Below are positions 39,169-49,049 of a stretch of DNA of 64,000 nucleotides, piece after piece. Where the stretch lies: positions 806,001-870,000 of the forward strand of contig CAWCVN010000001.1 in NCBI GenBank assembly GCA_963799045.1. Reading direction: 5' to 3'. Under the pieces are notes generated by a model. That model made no database searches. It was not told the origin of the DNA and saw only the letters and a program-made list of their open reading frames with translations. The stretch's first letter is position 1. Each line of letters begins with the position of its first letter. This DNA is from DASRSS01 sp963799045 (GTDB lineage Bacteria > Actinomycetota > Actinomycetes > Mycobacteriales > Jatrophihabitantaceae). The position numbers and the translations under genes were made by a program.

Positions 39169-41667
39169 TCAGGCACGCAGCCGCGCCCCCAGCTCGGCGG
39201 CGGCCGCGACCGCGGCGTCGCGAGCGGCCGTGGCCTCCTCGACCGTGAGCGTGCGGTCCGGTGCGCGGAAGCGCAGCGCGAAGGCCAGCGATTTCAGCCC
39301 GGCGCCGAGTCGCCGCTCGTCGCGGTAGACGTCGAAGAGGCGGACGTGCTCGAGCAGCTCCCCCGCGCCCGACCGCACCGCGGCCTCGATCGTCGCGGCC
39401 GCGACACCATCGGGGACCACCAGCGCGAGGTCCAGCAGCACCGGTGGGAAGGTCGAAATGTCCGGCGCGGCCGCGGCGAGCGCGGCGGGTTGAGCGCGTC
39501 GACGTCGAGTTCCATCGCGCAGGTGCGCGCCGGCAGGCCGAGCTGCTGCGATCACGCGGGGGTGCAGCTCACCGGCATGTCCGATAACCATGCCGTCGAG
39601 CAGCGACGGCCGCACAGCGTCCCGGGTGCCACGGCGCTGCCTGCGCCGGGCGCATCTCCAGCGCCGCCCGCGCGGTCTGGCCCGACGATCCGGGTGGCCT
39701 CGATCGCGTCCGCCCAGCTCGCCACGGACGCCCCGCGCCCCACCAGCCCGGCGGGTCGAACTCGCCGCACAGCACCGCGGCCACGTGACGACGCTGGTCG
39801 GGGATGGCCGCGTACATGGCCGAGATCTCGTCCTCGCTCGGCCGCTGCGTCGACACCCGGACGCGGCATGGCGGGCGCGCCGGGGTCGGCGAAATAGACC
39901 AGCCCGGTCTCGAACAGCGCGAGGTCGCGGCCGCCGCGGCCCTGACGTTGCGGTGCAGGGTCGTGAACAGGCCCGGCAGCAGCGTGGTGCGCAGCAGCGG
40001 CTCGGCGTCCGAGAGCGGGTTGGCCAGCCGCACCGCCGAGCGCCGCGACGTCGTCGGCGGGCAGGCCCATCCGGTCGGCGGCGTGCCTCGGCGACGAACG
40101 GGTAGCTGAGCACCTCGAGGTAGCCGGCCGCCGCCAGCGCGCGCGACAGCGAGCCGGCGCAGCCGCTGCGAGCCGGTGAGACCGTGGCCGATCCGCGGAG
40201 TGGGCAGCCGCGAGGGCAACCGGTCGTAACCCACGAGCCGGACGACCTCCTCGACCAGGTCAGCCGGATCGGTCAGGTCCGGGCGCCAGCTCGGCGGCAG
40301 TACCTGCAGCACCTCACCGCCGTCGACGGTGCAGCCGACACCACGCAGGTGCGACACGACGACATCGCGCGAGATCGGCATGCCCGCGACCGCGGCAGCG
40401 GCGGCCTGCATTGAGTGCGATCAACGAGCGGGCAGGGCCGTCGCCGACGACGGTGTAGCCGTCGGCCGCCCGGGCGCCGCCGTGCTCGGCGAGCAGGTCG
40501 ACGCAGCGTTGCAGCGCGACGCCGGCGATCTGCGGGTCGACGCCGCGTTCGAAGCGCTTGGCCGCCTCGCTCGGCAGCTTGTGCCGGCGCACCGCCCGCG
40601 AGATCGACGCGGGCTGCCAATGCGCCGCCTCGAGCACGATGTCGGTCGTGGCCGCGCCGATCTCGGTGCGACGCCCCACCCATGACGCCGGCGAGCGCGA
40701 CCGGCCCGGAGTCGTCGGTGACCACGAGGTCGTCCGGGTCGAGTTCGCGCGACCACGCCGTCGAGCGTGGTCAGCTTCTCCCCGGGCTGGGCGCGGCGCA
40801 CGCCGATCGGCCCGGACAGCTTGGCTCGGTCGAAGGCGTGCAACGGCTGACCGGTCTCGAGCATGACGTAGTTCGTGACGTCCACCGCCAGCGAGATCGG
40901 GCGCATGCCGCTCTGGCCGCAGCCGCCGCGCGATCCACGTCCGGAGTGGGCGCGGCCGGGTCCAGGCCGGTGATCGCGCGCGCGGAGAACTCGGTCGCAG
41001 CCGTCCGGGTCCGAGACTGTCACGGGATAGCCACGCTGGTCGATCTCCGGCTGCTCGACCTCGATGTCGTGGAAGGGCACGCCAGCGCGAGCGCGGCCTC
41101 CCGGGCGAGGCCGCGCACCGACAGGCAGTAGCCGCGGTCGGGCGTGATCGCGATGTCGAGGACCGCGTCGCGCAGGCCCGAGCACGTCCAGCGCGTCCGC
41201 GCCCGGGTCGGCCGGCCTCCGGGCAGCACCAGGATCCCCGAATGTTCCTCGCCGATGCCCGAGCTCGCGCGCCGAGCAGATCATGCCGTCGGAGACGTGC
41301 CCGTAGGTCTTGCGGGCGCCGATCGCGAACGCCGCCGGGCAGCACCGCTCCCGGCAGCGCGACGACGACCAGGTCACCCGTCGGCGAAGTTGCTGCGCGC
41401 CGCAGACGATGCCGCGCGGCTCGGCGCCGTCGTTGTACGAACCGACCTCGACCTGGCACCACCGGACGGTCTTCCCGTTCTTCTGCGGCTCCTCGGCGAA
41501 GCCCACGACCCGGCCGACGCACGATGGGCCCGGACAGGCCGTCGGCGCCGGACTCGACGCGCTCGACCTCGAGGCCGACCCGCACCAGCGCGTCGCCCAA
41601 CTCGCGCGGTGACACGACCGTCGGGCAGGTCGACGTGCTCCGCCAGCCAGGTCACTCCGGCTCTCAT
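39169..41667 (-). CDS. pheT: Phenylalanyl-tRNA synthetase beta subunit (many frame breaks)
   Basis: About 830 residues after mending. The beta chain pairs with PheS to charge tRNA-Phe and contains editing. Pieces in order: MRAGVTWLAEHVDLPDG, RELGDALVRVGLEVERVESG, GFAEEPQKNGKTVRWCQVEVGSYNDGAEPRGIVCGAQ (the tRNA-binding EMAP domain), DIAITPDRGYCLSVRGLAREAA, MRPISLAVDVTNYVMLETGQPLHAFD, GVMGG, RFERGVDPQIAGVALQRCVDLL and the FDX-ACB domain (HVRLFDVYRDERRLGAGLKSLAFALRFR). At least ten indels occur in its first 750 bp alone. The start is ATG 41667; the stop is at 39169. Confidence 0.85.
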
Positions 41668-42774
41668 GCCTTCCATTCCGAAGGCCGCGGTGAAGCGGAC
41701 GTCGCCCTCGACGATGTCGCGCATGTCTTCGACACCGTTGCGGAACATCAGCGTCCGCTCGATGCCCATGCCGAAGGCGAAACCGGTGTAGCGCTCGGGG
41801 TCGATGCCGCAGGCGCGGAACACTCGCGGGTTGACCATGCCGCAGCCGCCCCACTCGATCCAGCCCTCGCTGCTGCAGGTCCGGCACGGACGGTCGGGGT
41901 TGCCGACCGACTCGCCCCGGCAGACGAAGCAGACCAGGTCGACCTCGGCGCTCGGCTCGGTGAACGGGAAGTAGGAGGGCCGCAGCCGGGTGACGATGCC
42001 CTGGCCGAACACCTCCTCGGCGAGGTGGTCGAGCGTGCCCTTCAGGTGCGCCATCGTGATGCCCTCGTCGACGACCAGCCCCTCGACCTGGTGGAAGACC
42101 GGCGTGTGGGTGGCGTCCAGCTCGTCGGTGCGGAAGACCTTGCCCGGGCAGATGACGTAGATCGGCGGCTGTCGGACGAGCATCGCCCGCGCCTGCACCG
42201 GCGAGGTGTGCGTGCGCAGCACCAGGCCGGACGTCCGGCGGGCTCGACGAAGAAGGTGTCCATCATCGACCGGGCGGGGTGGTCGACGCCGATGTTGAGG
42301 GCGTCGAAGTTGAACCACTCCGCCTCGATCTCGGGCCCCTCGGCGACCTCGTAACCCATCGCGACGAAGACGTCGGCGATGTGCTCCTGCAGGGTGGTCA
42401 GCGGGTGCCGGGCGCCGTCGGGGGCAGCGGTCGGTGGGCAGCGTGACGTCCACGGTCTCCTCGACCAGCACCCGCGCGTCGCGCTCGCGCTCCAGTTCGG
42501 CCTGCCGGGCGGCGAGGGCCTCGCCCACCCTGACCCGGGCCGCGCCGACCCGCTGCCCCGCGGCCTTGCGCGCGGCCGGCGGCAGCGCGCCGATCTCGCG
42601 GTTGGCCAGCGCGAGCGGCGAGTGGTCACCCGGTGTGGGCCAGCGCGCGCCGCTTTCAGCTCGTCCAGGTCAGTCGCCGCGGCGAAGGCCGCACAGCGCG
42701 TCCGAGACGTCCGCCTGCAGCGCCTCGGGTTGCAGCGCGGCGGGCTCGACCGGGTCGAAGCCGGAATCAGTCAT
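41664..42774 (-). CDS. pheS: Phenylalanyl-tRNA synthetase alpha subunit (frame breaks)
   Basis: About 368 residues after mending. It carries the catalytic core for tRNA-Phe charging: MMDTFFVEP, LRTHTSPVQARAML, CPGKVFRTDELDATHTPVFHQ (motif 2), WIEWGGCGMVNPRVF and FAFGMGIERTLMFRNGVEDMRD (motif 3). A class IIc synthetase N-terminus begins at ATG 42774 (MTDSGFDPVEP), with breaks near 42690, 42420 and 42240. The end is placed at the TGA in ATGA with pheT; the last residues are not certain. Confidence 0.87.
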
Positions 42775-42938
42775 GTCGCTCGAAAGTCCTTCGTCGATCG
42801 ATGCGCACCTGCGCGGGCACGGGCCCGGCGGTGCCGGTCAGTTCCTCCGGGTGGCGGCCGCAAGCCGCGCGCCGAATGGCGAAGGGCTGCCCGCAGCGGA
42901 GATCGACGATGACACGCCGCCAGCATAGCGGCCCGACG

Positions 42939-43730
42939 TCACCTCGAATCTCGCTGCGCCCGGGCGCTGGCGTACAGGCACACCGCGGCCGCGGCGGCGA
43001 GGTTCAGGCTCTCGGCCCGCCCGTGGATCGGCACCCGGACCCGGCGTCGGCCGCAGCGACGACCTCGGCCGGCAGCCCGTGCGCCTCGTTGCCGAACAGC
43101 CACAGCGGTCGGCGCCGCTCAGCGTGCCCTGGTCGGCGAGCTCGTCCAGGTCGCCGCGCCGGCCCCGGTGGTGGCCAGAGCGCGCAGACCGGCGGTCCGC
43201 GCGGCGTCGACGAGCCGGTTCGACGTCGGCGTCGATCACCACGTCGAGGTGGAACAGGCTGCCGGCGCTGGCCCGCACCGCCTTGCCGTTGTAGGGGTCG
43301 ACGCCGCCGGCAGAAGACCACCGCGCTCGGCGCCGGCGGCGTCGGCGCGTGCGCAGGATGGTGCCGGCGTTGCCCGGGTCGTTCGCCTCCACCAGCGCCG
43401 CGACCAGCCGCGGGCGGGCGGCCAGCGCCCGCTCGAGCGAGACGTCGACGGCCGCCGGCAGACGGCGACGAGTCCCTGCGGGGTGACCGTCTCCGACAGC
43501 GCGGCCGCGTCCTTGCGCGGAGATCTGCTGACCGGCGGCGCCGGCGAGCAGGTCCGCGTGCCGTCCGAGCGCCTCGGGCGGTGGCGAACAGTCTCGACGA
43601 CCGCGCCGGCGGCCAGCGCCTCGCGCACGGCCTGGGCGCCCTCGGCAAGAAAACGCCCGGCCTCGCGGCGGGCCTGCCGTCGGGTGAGACGGCGGGCCGC
43701 CGCGAGCCGGGCGTTCGAGCTGCTGAGCAA
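42939..43730 (-). CDS. SpoU/TrmH family RNA methyltransferase (frame breaks)
   Basis: About 263 residues after mending. ARRLTRRQARREAGRFLAEGAQAVREAL is the N-terminal substrate-binding domain, MEANDPGNAGTILRTAD-like sequence (here EANDPGNAGTILRT) and GNEAHGLP are motifs of SPOUT methyltransferases, and the knot end IHGRAESLNLAAAAAVCLY is in the last frame. It methylates 2'-O positions of rRNA or tRNA; the target is not predictable. At least five indels. The TTG start at 43730 is a weak guess; the true start may be a few codons upstream. Located between rplT and pheS as in many actinobacteria. Confidence 0.78.
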
Positions 43731-43753
43731 CTCAGCTGTCGGTGCCGCGCGCC

Positions 43754-44146
43754 TCAGGCGGCCGGCGACTGGGCGCCGCCGGTGCCCTCGGCCGCGACGG
43801 CGGCGCGGGCGACCTCGACCAGCGCGGCGAAGGCGGCCTCGTCGGTGACGGCCAGGTCGGCGAGCACCTTGCGGTCGACGGTGACCCCGGCCAGGCGCAG
43901 GCCCTGGATGAACCGGTTGTAGGTCATGTCGTTGGCGCGGGCCGCCGCGTTGATCCGCGTGATCCACAGCTGGCGGAAATCACCCTTGCGCGCCTTGCGG
44001 TCGCGGTAGGAGTAGGTCGCCGAGTGGAGCAGCTGCTCCTTGGCCTTGCGGTAGAGGCGCGAACGCTGGCCGCGGTATCCGCTGGCTGCTTCGAGAGTGC
44101 TCCGGCGCTTCTTCTGGGCGTTCACTGCCCGCTTGACGCGTGCCAC
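43754..44146 (-). CDS. rplT: Ribosomal protein L20
   Basis: 130 residues. ARVKRAVNAQKKRRSTLEAASGYRGQRSRLYRKAKEQ is unmistakable; a C-terminal tail (AAEGTGGAQSPAA) follows. L20 is an early 50S assembly protein and in some bacteria represses its own operon. GTG start with AAGGA before it. Intact in the middle of a damaged region. Downstream of rpmI by 78 bp. Confidence 0.97.
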   Translation of the reverse strand: MARVKRAVNAQKKRRSTLEAASGYRGQRSRLYRKAKEQLLHSATYSYRDRKARKGDFRQLWITRINAAARANDMTYNRFIQGLRLAGVTVDRKVLADLAVTDEAAFAALVEVARAAVAAEGTGGAQSPAA

Positions 44147-44224
44147 GGTGATTCCTTGGGGTTCGGGCCGCCCGGACGATCACGGGCGGCGGGTTGGGCG
44201 AGGACGACTCGGTGTGACGGCGAG

Positions 44225-44419
44225 CTAGCGCCCGAGCAGCTTCTTGACGCGCCCGCGGTCGGCGACCGAGATCTCCTCGGTTCCGGTCAGCCGGCGGGTC
44301 AGCCGCGAGGACTTGTGCTCGAGCAGGTGCCGCTTGCCCGCGCGCTCGGTCAGCAGCTTGCCGCTGCCGGTGACCTTGACGCGCTTCTTCATTCCGCTGT
44401 GGGTCTTGTTCTTCGGCAT
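44225..44419 (-). CDS. rpmI: Ribosomal protein L35
   Basis: 64 residues: PKNKTHSGMKKRVKVTGSGK, then HLLEHKSSRLTRRLTG. Intact. Part of the infC-rpmI-rplT operon, 56 bp after infC. ATG start at 44419. Confidence 0.97.
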   Translation of the reverse strand: MPKNKTHSGMKKRVKVTGSGKLLTERAGKRHLLEHKSSRLTRRLTGTEEISVADRGRVKKLLGR

Positions 44420-44475
44420 TGTTCGTCCTGATTCTGATCGGGTTGGGCTGCGAGTCGTCCTGCCACCGGGAGGTG

Positions 44476-45064
44476 CTACTCGGCGTTCTCTGTGCTCTCG
44501 GCGCTCTCGGTGCCGCGGTCCCGGGCCTCCCTCGAGGCTCGGGTGGTCTTGGTGGTCCGGTGCGGCGCGACCACCATGACCATGTTGCGGCCGTCCTGCT
44601 TGGGCGCGGACTCCACAAAACCGAGCTCGACGATGTCCTCGGCCAGCCGCTGAAGCAGCCGGAACCCCAACTCGGGTCGCGACTGCTCGCGCCCGCGGAA
44701 CATGATGGTGATCTTGACCTTGTCGCCCTGTTTGAGGAAGCGCTCGACGTGACCCTTCTTGGTCTCGTAGTCGTGCGGGTCGATCTTCGGGCGGAGCTTC
44801 ATCTCCTTGATGACGGTGAGCGCCTGGTTCCGGCGCGCCTCGCGCGCCTTCTGCGCGCTCTCGTACTTGAACTTGCCGTAGTCCATGAGCTTGCAGACCG
44901 GCGGCCGGGCCATCGGGCGCGACCTCGACGAGGTCCAGGTCGGCCTCCATGGCCAGTTCGAGCGCCTTGCCGATCGGCACGATGCCGACCTGCTCGCCCT
45001 CGGGTCCGACGAGCCGCACCTCGGGCACGCGGATCCGGTCATTGATCCTCGGTTCGGAGCTGAT
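44476..45064 (-). CDS. infC: Translation initiation factor IF-3 (AUC start; one frame break)
   Basis: 195 residues after mending. N-domain: SSEPRINDRIRVPEVRLVGPEGEQVGIVPIGKALELAMEADLDLVEVAPD; linker and C-domain: RPPVCKLMDYGKFKYESAQKAREAR and MFRGREQSRPELGFRLLQRLAED. The start is ATC at 45064, right after AAGGAGGT. An AUU/AUC start is characteristic of infC and makes it autoregulated, because IF-3 rejects such starts. One extra G near 44912 (GATGGCC) separates the two domains. The C-terminal tail is acidic. Confidence 0.93.
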
Positions 45065-45183
45065 GGGACCTCCTTGGTCGGTTTCCGTCTCCGCGGGTCC
45101 GTCCGAAACGAGAACGGCCCCGCTGCGCCTGTGCGCACGGAGCCGATGGCCACCCGGTCCGTCGCGTCGCCGAAACGACACTC

Positions 45184-45206
45184 CCGTCCGGTCAAGTGCC
45201 GGACGG
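45184..45206 (-). promoter_or_regulatory. Hairpin in the infC leader
   Basis: CCGTCCGG and CCGGACGG form a perfect 8-bp stem with a 7-nt loop about 120 nt before the infC start, within a leader of about 240 nt. It could be part of an attenuator. No known riboswitch or L20-type fold could be confirmed by eye. Confidence 0.45.
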
Positions 45207-45312
45207 CTCGGACCTGACCCGGCTCACCGTCGTTGTGCTGGTGGCGCGGGTGGGAGGCTTGGCGGCTTCCGCTTGCACACCCCCGTGAGGAACGGAGGCT
45301 GGTCGCACCGAC

Positions 45313-45342
45313 AGCCTATCAGCGCCGCGGGCAGCGCTCCAA
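45313..45342 (-). promoter_or_regulatory. Candidate promoter of infC-rpmI-rplT
   Basis: TTGGAG (45337-45342) and TAGGCT (45313-45318), spacer 18 bp, on the minus strand, about 240 bp before infC. The region 45065-45424 otherwise holds only the infC leader and the upstream part of the DUF72 gene. Confidence 0.45.
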
Positions 45343-45424
45343 AACCGACATCGGGAACGAAGCGGTGCCGCCCGACCTATCGTGGGACCGGAGCATGCCA
45401 CGAGGGTGCGGGGAGGATGGCGCC

Positions 45425-46240
45425 GTGGGCGGACGGGTGCGCGTCGGCATCTCCGGCTGGACCTACCCGTTGTGGCGCGGGGTGTTCTATCCGCAGGGTC
45501 TGCCGCACCGAGCCGAACTCGGCTACGTCGCCGAGCGCCTGCCCACCGTCGAGATCAACGGCTCGTTCTACTCGCTGCAGCGGCCGGAGAGCTACCGGGC
45601 CTGGCGCGAGCAGACGCCGGACAGCTTCGTATTCGCCGTGAAGGGCGGGCGGTTCATCACGCATATGAAGCGGCTGCGCAACATCGAGGCCCCGCTGGCG
45701 AACTTCTTCGCCAGCGGCGTGCTCGCACTGGGCGACAAGCTCGGTCCGATCTTGTGGCAGCTGCCCCCGAGCTTGGGCTTCGATGCCGACCGGCTGGCCG
45801 GCTTCTTCTCCCGCCTGCCCCGCTCGACCGACGAGGCCGCGTGGCTCGCCCGCCGCCACGACGACCGGGTGGCCGGTCGCGTCTACACCGACAGCGACGC
45901 TGTGCGGCCGCTGCGGCACGCGCTGGAGGTCCGGCACGACAGCTTCCGCACGCCGGCGTTCACCGACCTGCTGCGCGAACACGGCATCGCGCTCGTCGTC
46001 GCCGACGCCGCCGGTAAGTGGCCGCTGATCCGCGACGTGACCACCGACTTCGCCTACCTGCGCCTACACGGACACGGTCAGCTCTACGCCAGCGGCTACG
46101 GCGACCGGTCACTACGGCAGTGGGCCGGCACCATAACGACCTGGGCGGGAACCGGCCACGACGTCTTCGCCTACTTCGACAACGACGTCAAAGTTCGAGC
46201 ACCGTTCGATGCGATGTCGCTTGCGGCGATGCTGGCCTGA
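45425..46240 (+). CDS. DUF72 family protein
   Basis: 271 residues on the plus strand. VRVGISGWTYPLWRGVFYP at the start, VEINGSFYSLQRPESYRAW, FVFAVKGGRFITHMKRL, GPILWQLPP, LEVRHDSF and the ending YFDNDVKVRAPFDAMSL are the DUF72 (YecE-like) pattern, a TIM-barrel family of unknown function. GTG 45425 begins the conserved part. Intact. Convergent with acs. Confidence 0.9.
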   Translation: MGGRVRVGISGWTYPLWRGVFYPQGLPHRAELGYVAERLPTVEINGSFYSLQRPESYRAWREQTPDSFVFAVKGGRFITHMKRLRNIEAPLANFFASGVLALGDKLGPILWQLPPSLGFDADRLAGFFSRLPRSTDEAAWLARRHDDRVAGRVYTDSDAVRPLRHALEVRHDSFRTPAFTDLLREHGIALVVADAAGKWPLIRDVTTDFAYLRLHGHGQLYASGYGDRSLRQWAGTITTWAGTGHDVFAYFDNDVKVRAPFDAMSLAAMLA

Positions 46241-46274
46241 GGAGAAGGCCGGCATCGCCGCCGGTGAGCGCCCG

Positions 46275-48246
46275 CTACTCCTCCTGCGACGAGGACTGCA
46301 GCCCTGTCGTGATCAGGTCCATCACCGCCGAGTCGGTCAAGGTCGTCACGTCGCCGAGTTCGCGGTGCTCGGCGACGTCGCGAAGCAGCCGGCGCATGAT
46401 CTTTCCCGACCGCGTCTTGGGCAGCTCCGAAACGATCATCACCTGACGCGGCTTCGCGATCGGGCCGATCTCGGACGCCACGTGATCGCGCAGTGTCTTG
46501 ACCAGAGCCTCGCCCTCCGCTCCCTCCGTCGGAGCGCTGCCGCGGAGGATGACGAACGCGACGATGGCCTGCCCGGTCATCGGATCGGACGCTGCGGTGA
46601 CCGCGGCCTCCGCCACGGCCGGGTGCGACACCAGGGCCGACTCGATCTCGGTGGTGGACAGCCGGTGGCCGGAGACGTTCATGACATCGTCGACGCGGCC
46701 GAGCAACCACAGGTCCCCGTCGACGTCCTTCTTCGCCCCGTCGCCGGCGAAGTAGTACCCCTGCTCCGGGAAGCGCGCCCAGTAGGTGTCCCGGTAGCGA
46801 TCCGGATCCCCCCAGATGCCACGCAGCATCGACGGCCACGGCTCGGTCAGGACGAGCAGCCCACCACTGCCGTTGCCGACCGGGTTGCCGTCGTTGTCCA
46901 CAACGTCGGCGCCGATTCCGGGCAGCGGTCGCGTGGCCGAACCGGGTTTGGTCGACGCGACACCCGGCAGCGGCGTGATCATGATGGCCCCGGTCTCGGT
47001 CTGCCACCAGGTGTCCACCACCGGGGTGCGGTCCCCGCCGATGACCCGGCGGTACCAGACCCACGCCTCGGGGTTGATCGGTTCACCCACCGAGCCCAAC
47101 AGCCGCAGCGAGGAAAGGTCCGACTTCGCGGGGAAGTCCTCACCCCACTTCATGAACGTGCGGATCGTGGTCGGCGCCGTATACAAGATGGTGACCTTGT
47201 ACTGCTCGATCATCCGCCACCAGCGGCCTTCGTCCGGCGTGTTCGGCGTGCCCTCGTACATCAACGACGTCGTCCGGTTGGCCAGCGGACCGTAGACGAT
47301 GTAGCTGTGCCCGGTGACCCAGCCGATGTCGGCCGCACACCAGAACAGGTCGGTCTCCGGCTTGAGGTCGAACACAGCCCAGTGCGTGTAAGCCACCTGG
47401 GTCAGGTAGCCACCGGACGTGTGCAGAATGCCCTTCGGTTTGCCGGTCGTACCCGAGGTGTACATGACATACAGCGGATGTTCGGCGTCGAAGAACTGGC
47501 ACACGTGCTCGGTGGACTGACGCTCCACGACGTCGTGCCACCACACGTCGCGCCCGTCGGTCCACTCGACGTCCTGGCCGGTGCGGCGCACGACCAGCAC
47601 CGACCGGACGTCGGGGCACTGCTTGAGCGCATCGTCGACCGCCGGCTTCAACGCCGCCGCCGCGCCGCGCCGATACCCGCCGTCGGCAGTGATCACCGTG
47701 TGCGCGTCGCAATCCTGGATGCGGTCGATCAACGCCTGGGCGGAGAACCCGCCGAACACGACCGTGTGCGGCGCGCCCAACCGAGCGCAGGCGAGCATCG
47801 CGATGACCGTCTCGGGAATCATCGGCATGTAGATGGCCACGCGGTCACCCGTGCGAACGCCCAATTCGATCAGGGCGTTCGCGGTCTTGCACACCTCGTC
47901 CTTGAGCTGCGCGTAGGTAAGCGACCGCTTGTCGCCGGGCTCGCCCTCCCAGTGGTAGGCGACCTGCTCGCCGTAACCGGCCTCGACATGGCGGTCGAGA
48001 CAGTTGTAGGCCACGTTGAGCTTGCCGCCGACGAACCACTTGGCGAACGGTGCTTCCGACCAATCCAGCACCTGTGACCATCGCTCGTGCCAGCTCGAGC
48101 CGTCCGGCCTGCTTCTCCCAGAACGCGAGCCGGTCGGCGGCGGCTTCGTCATACGCCGCCTCGGTCACATTCGCGTTGGCTACGAAGTCAGCTGGCGGTG
48201 GGAAGCGACGCTCCTCATAGGACAGGTTCGACAGTGTTTCACTCAT
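46275..48246 (-). CDS. acs: Acetyl-CoA synthetase (one frame break)
   Basis: 656 residues after mending. It activates acetate to acetyl-CoA through acetyl-AMP. YTSGTTGKPKG is the AMP-binding loop, DTWWQTETG the adenine pocket, and TRSGKIMRRLLRD contains the Lys that is commonly acetylated. The N-terminus (SETLSNLSYEERRFPPPADFVANA) joins the rest only if one C is removed near 48101 (GAGCTGGCAC). ATG 48246 with AAGGGAG before it. Same operon as satP. Confidence 0.95.
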
Positions 48247-48313
48247 GCAGAACTCCCTTCGGCTCCATGCGTCGCCCCCTACTCTCCGAGTCTTCGAGCT
48301 CCTCTCTTCGAAC

Positions 48314-48944
48314 CTAGCGCGGGAAGACCGGCAGGACGACCCGCTTGAACGTCGAGTTGGTGACCCCGCGAACGAGGCGTACCAGGCCAGGAACGCGGTG
48401 ATGATCCCGAGCCAGCCGCCCACGTGGATCCAGCCGCTGCTGTTGGCCGCGAAATCGGACGTGGAGTAGGCGAACCAGCCGATCGTCAGGAACAGGAACG
48501 TCAGCGTCAGCGCCGCGAAGACCGCGAGGACCGCACCGGTCGTGCGGGAGGCGGCCACCGTCATGTACGCGGTGAAGATGGTCCACATCAGCAGGTAGAC
48601 CGCGACGCCGTGGAACAGGTCGTTCGCCTTAGCGTCCGGTGGCAGGTGGTTGAGCAGGTACCAGAACGACATCCAGAACGCACCGTAGGAGGTGAATGCG
48701 AGCCCCCCGAAGGTGTTGCCCTTGACGAACTCCCACATGCCGGCCAGTAGCTGGCCGAGGCCGCCGTAGACAGCGCGAGGCCCAGCACGACCGTTTGGAC
48801 GGAGGCGCCGAGCATGTTGGTGTTGACGATGGACAGGAAGAACGTCGTCCCTGCGAATGCGGCCAGGCCCAGCGGCCCCGGATCGGCGATTCCAGCGCCG
48901 AAGGTCGGTGGTGTGCTGACGTCGGTTTGTTGCTCGGATGCCAT
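48314..48944 (-). CDS. satP: SatP/GPR1-FUN34-YaaH acetate transporter (two frame breaks)
   Basis: About 210 residues after mending. Six membrane segments (PLGLAAFAGTTFFLSIVNT, VQTVVLGLAL, GNTFGGLAFTSYGAFWMSF, GVAVYLLMWTIFTAYM, GAVLAVFAALTLTFLFLTIGWF, GWLGIITAFLAWYASFAG) and the NPG-like start (here DPGPLGLAAF) fit the SatP family of acetate/succinate channels. Single missing bases near 48771 and 48366 split it. ATG 48944 with GAGAGGGG. acs follows 67 bp downstream. Confidence 0.9.
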
Positions 48945-49049
48945 GCGTTAGCCCCTCTCGCCATCATGGCCGCAGACCCTCGGGCCACGGCAGCGGACAG
49001 CTCCGCGTCGGGCGAGAATCTGCCAGCGACGCAGGTCACACCGCAGCAT

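Noticed and set aside
34775..42774. True pseudogenes in arg and phe genes
   Set aside because: Essential synthetase genes are equally affected, motifs are fully conserved on both sides of each break, and breaks are single-base.
46248..46265. Hairpin between convergent DUF72 and acs
   Set aside because: Only a 5-bp stem and no T tract; too weak to call a terminator.
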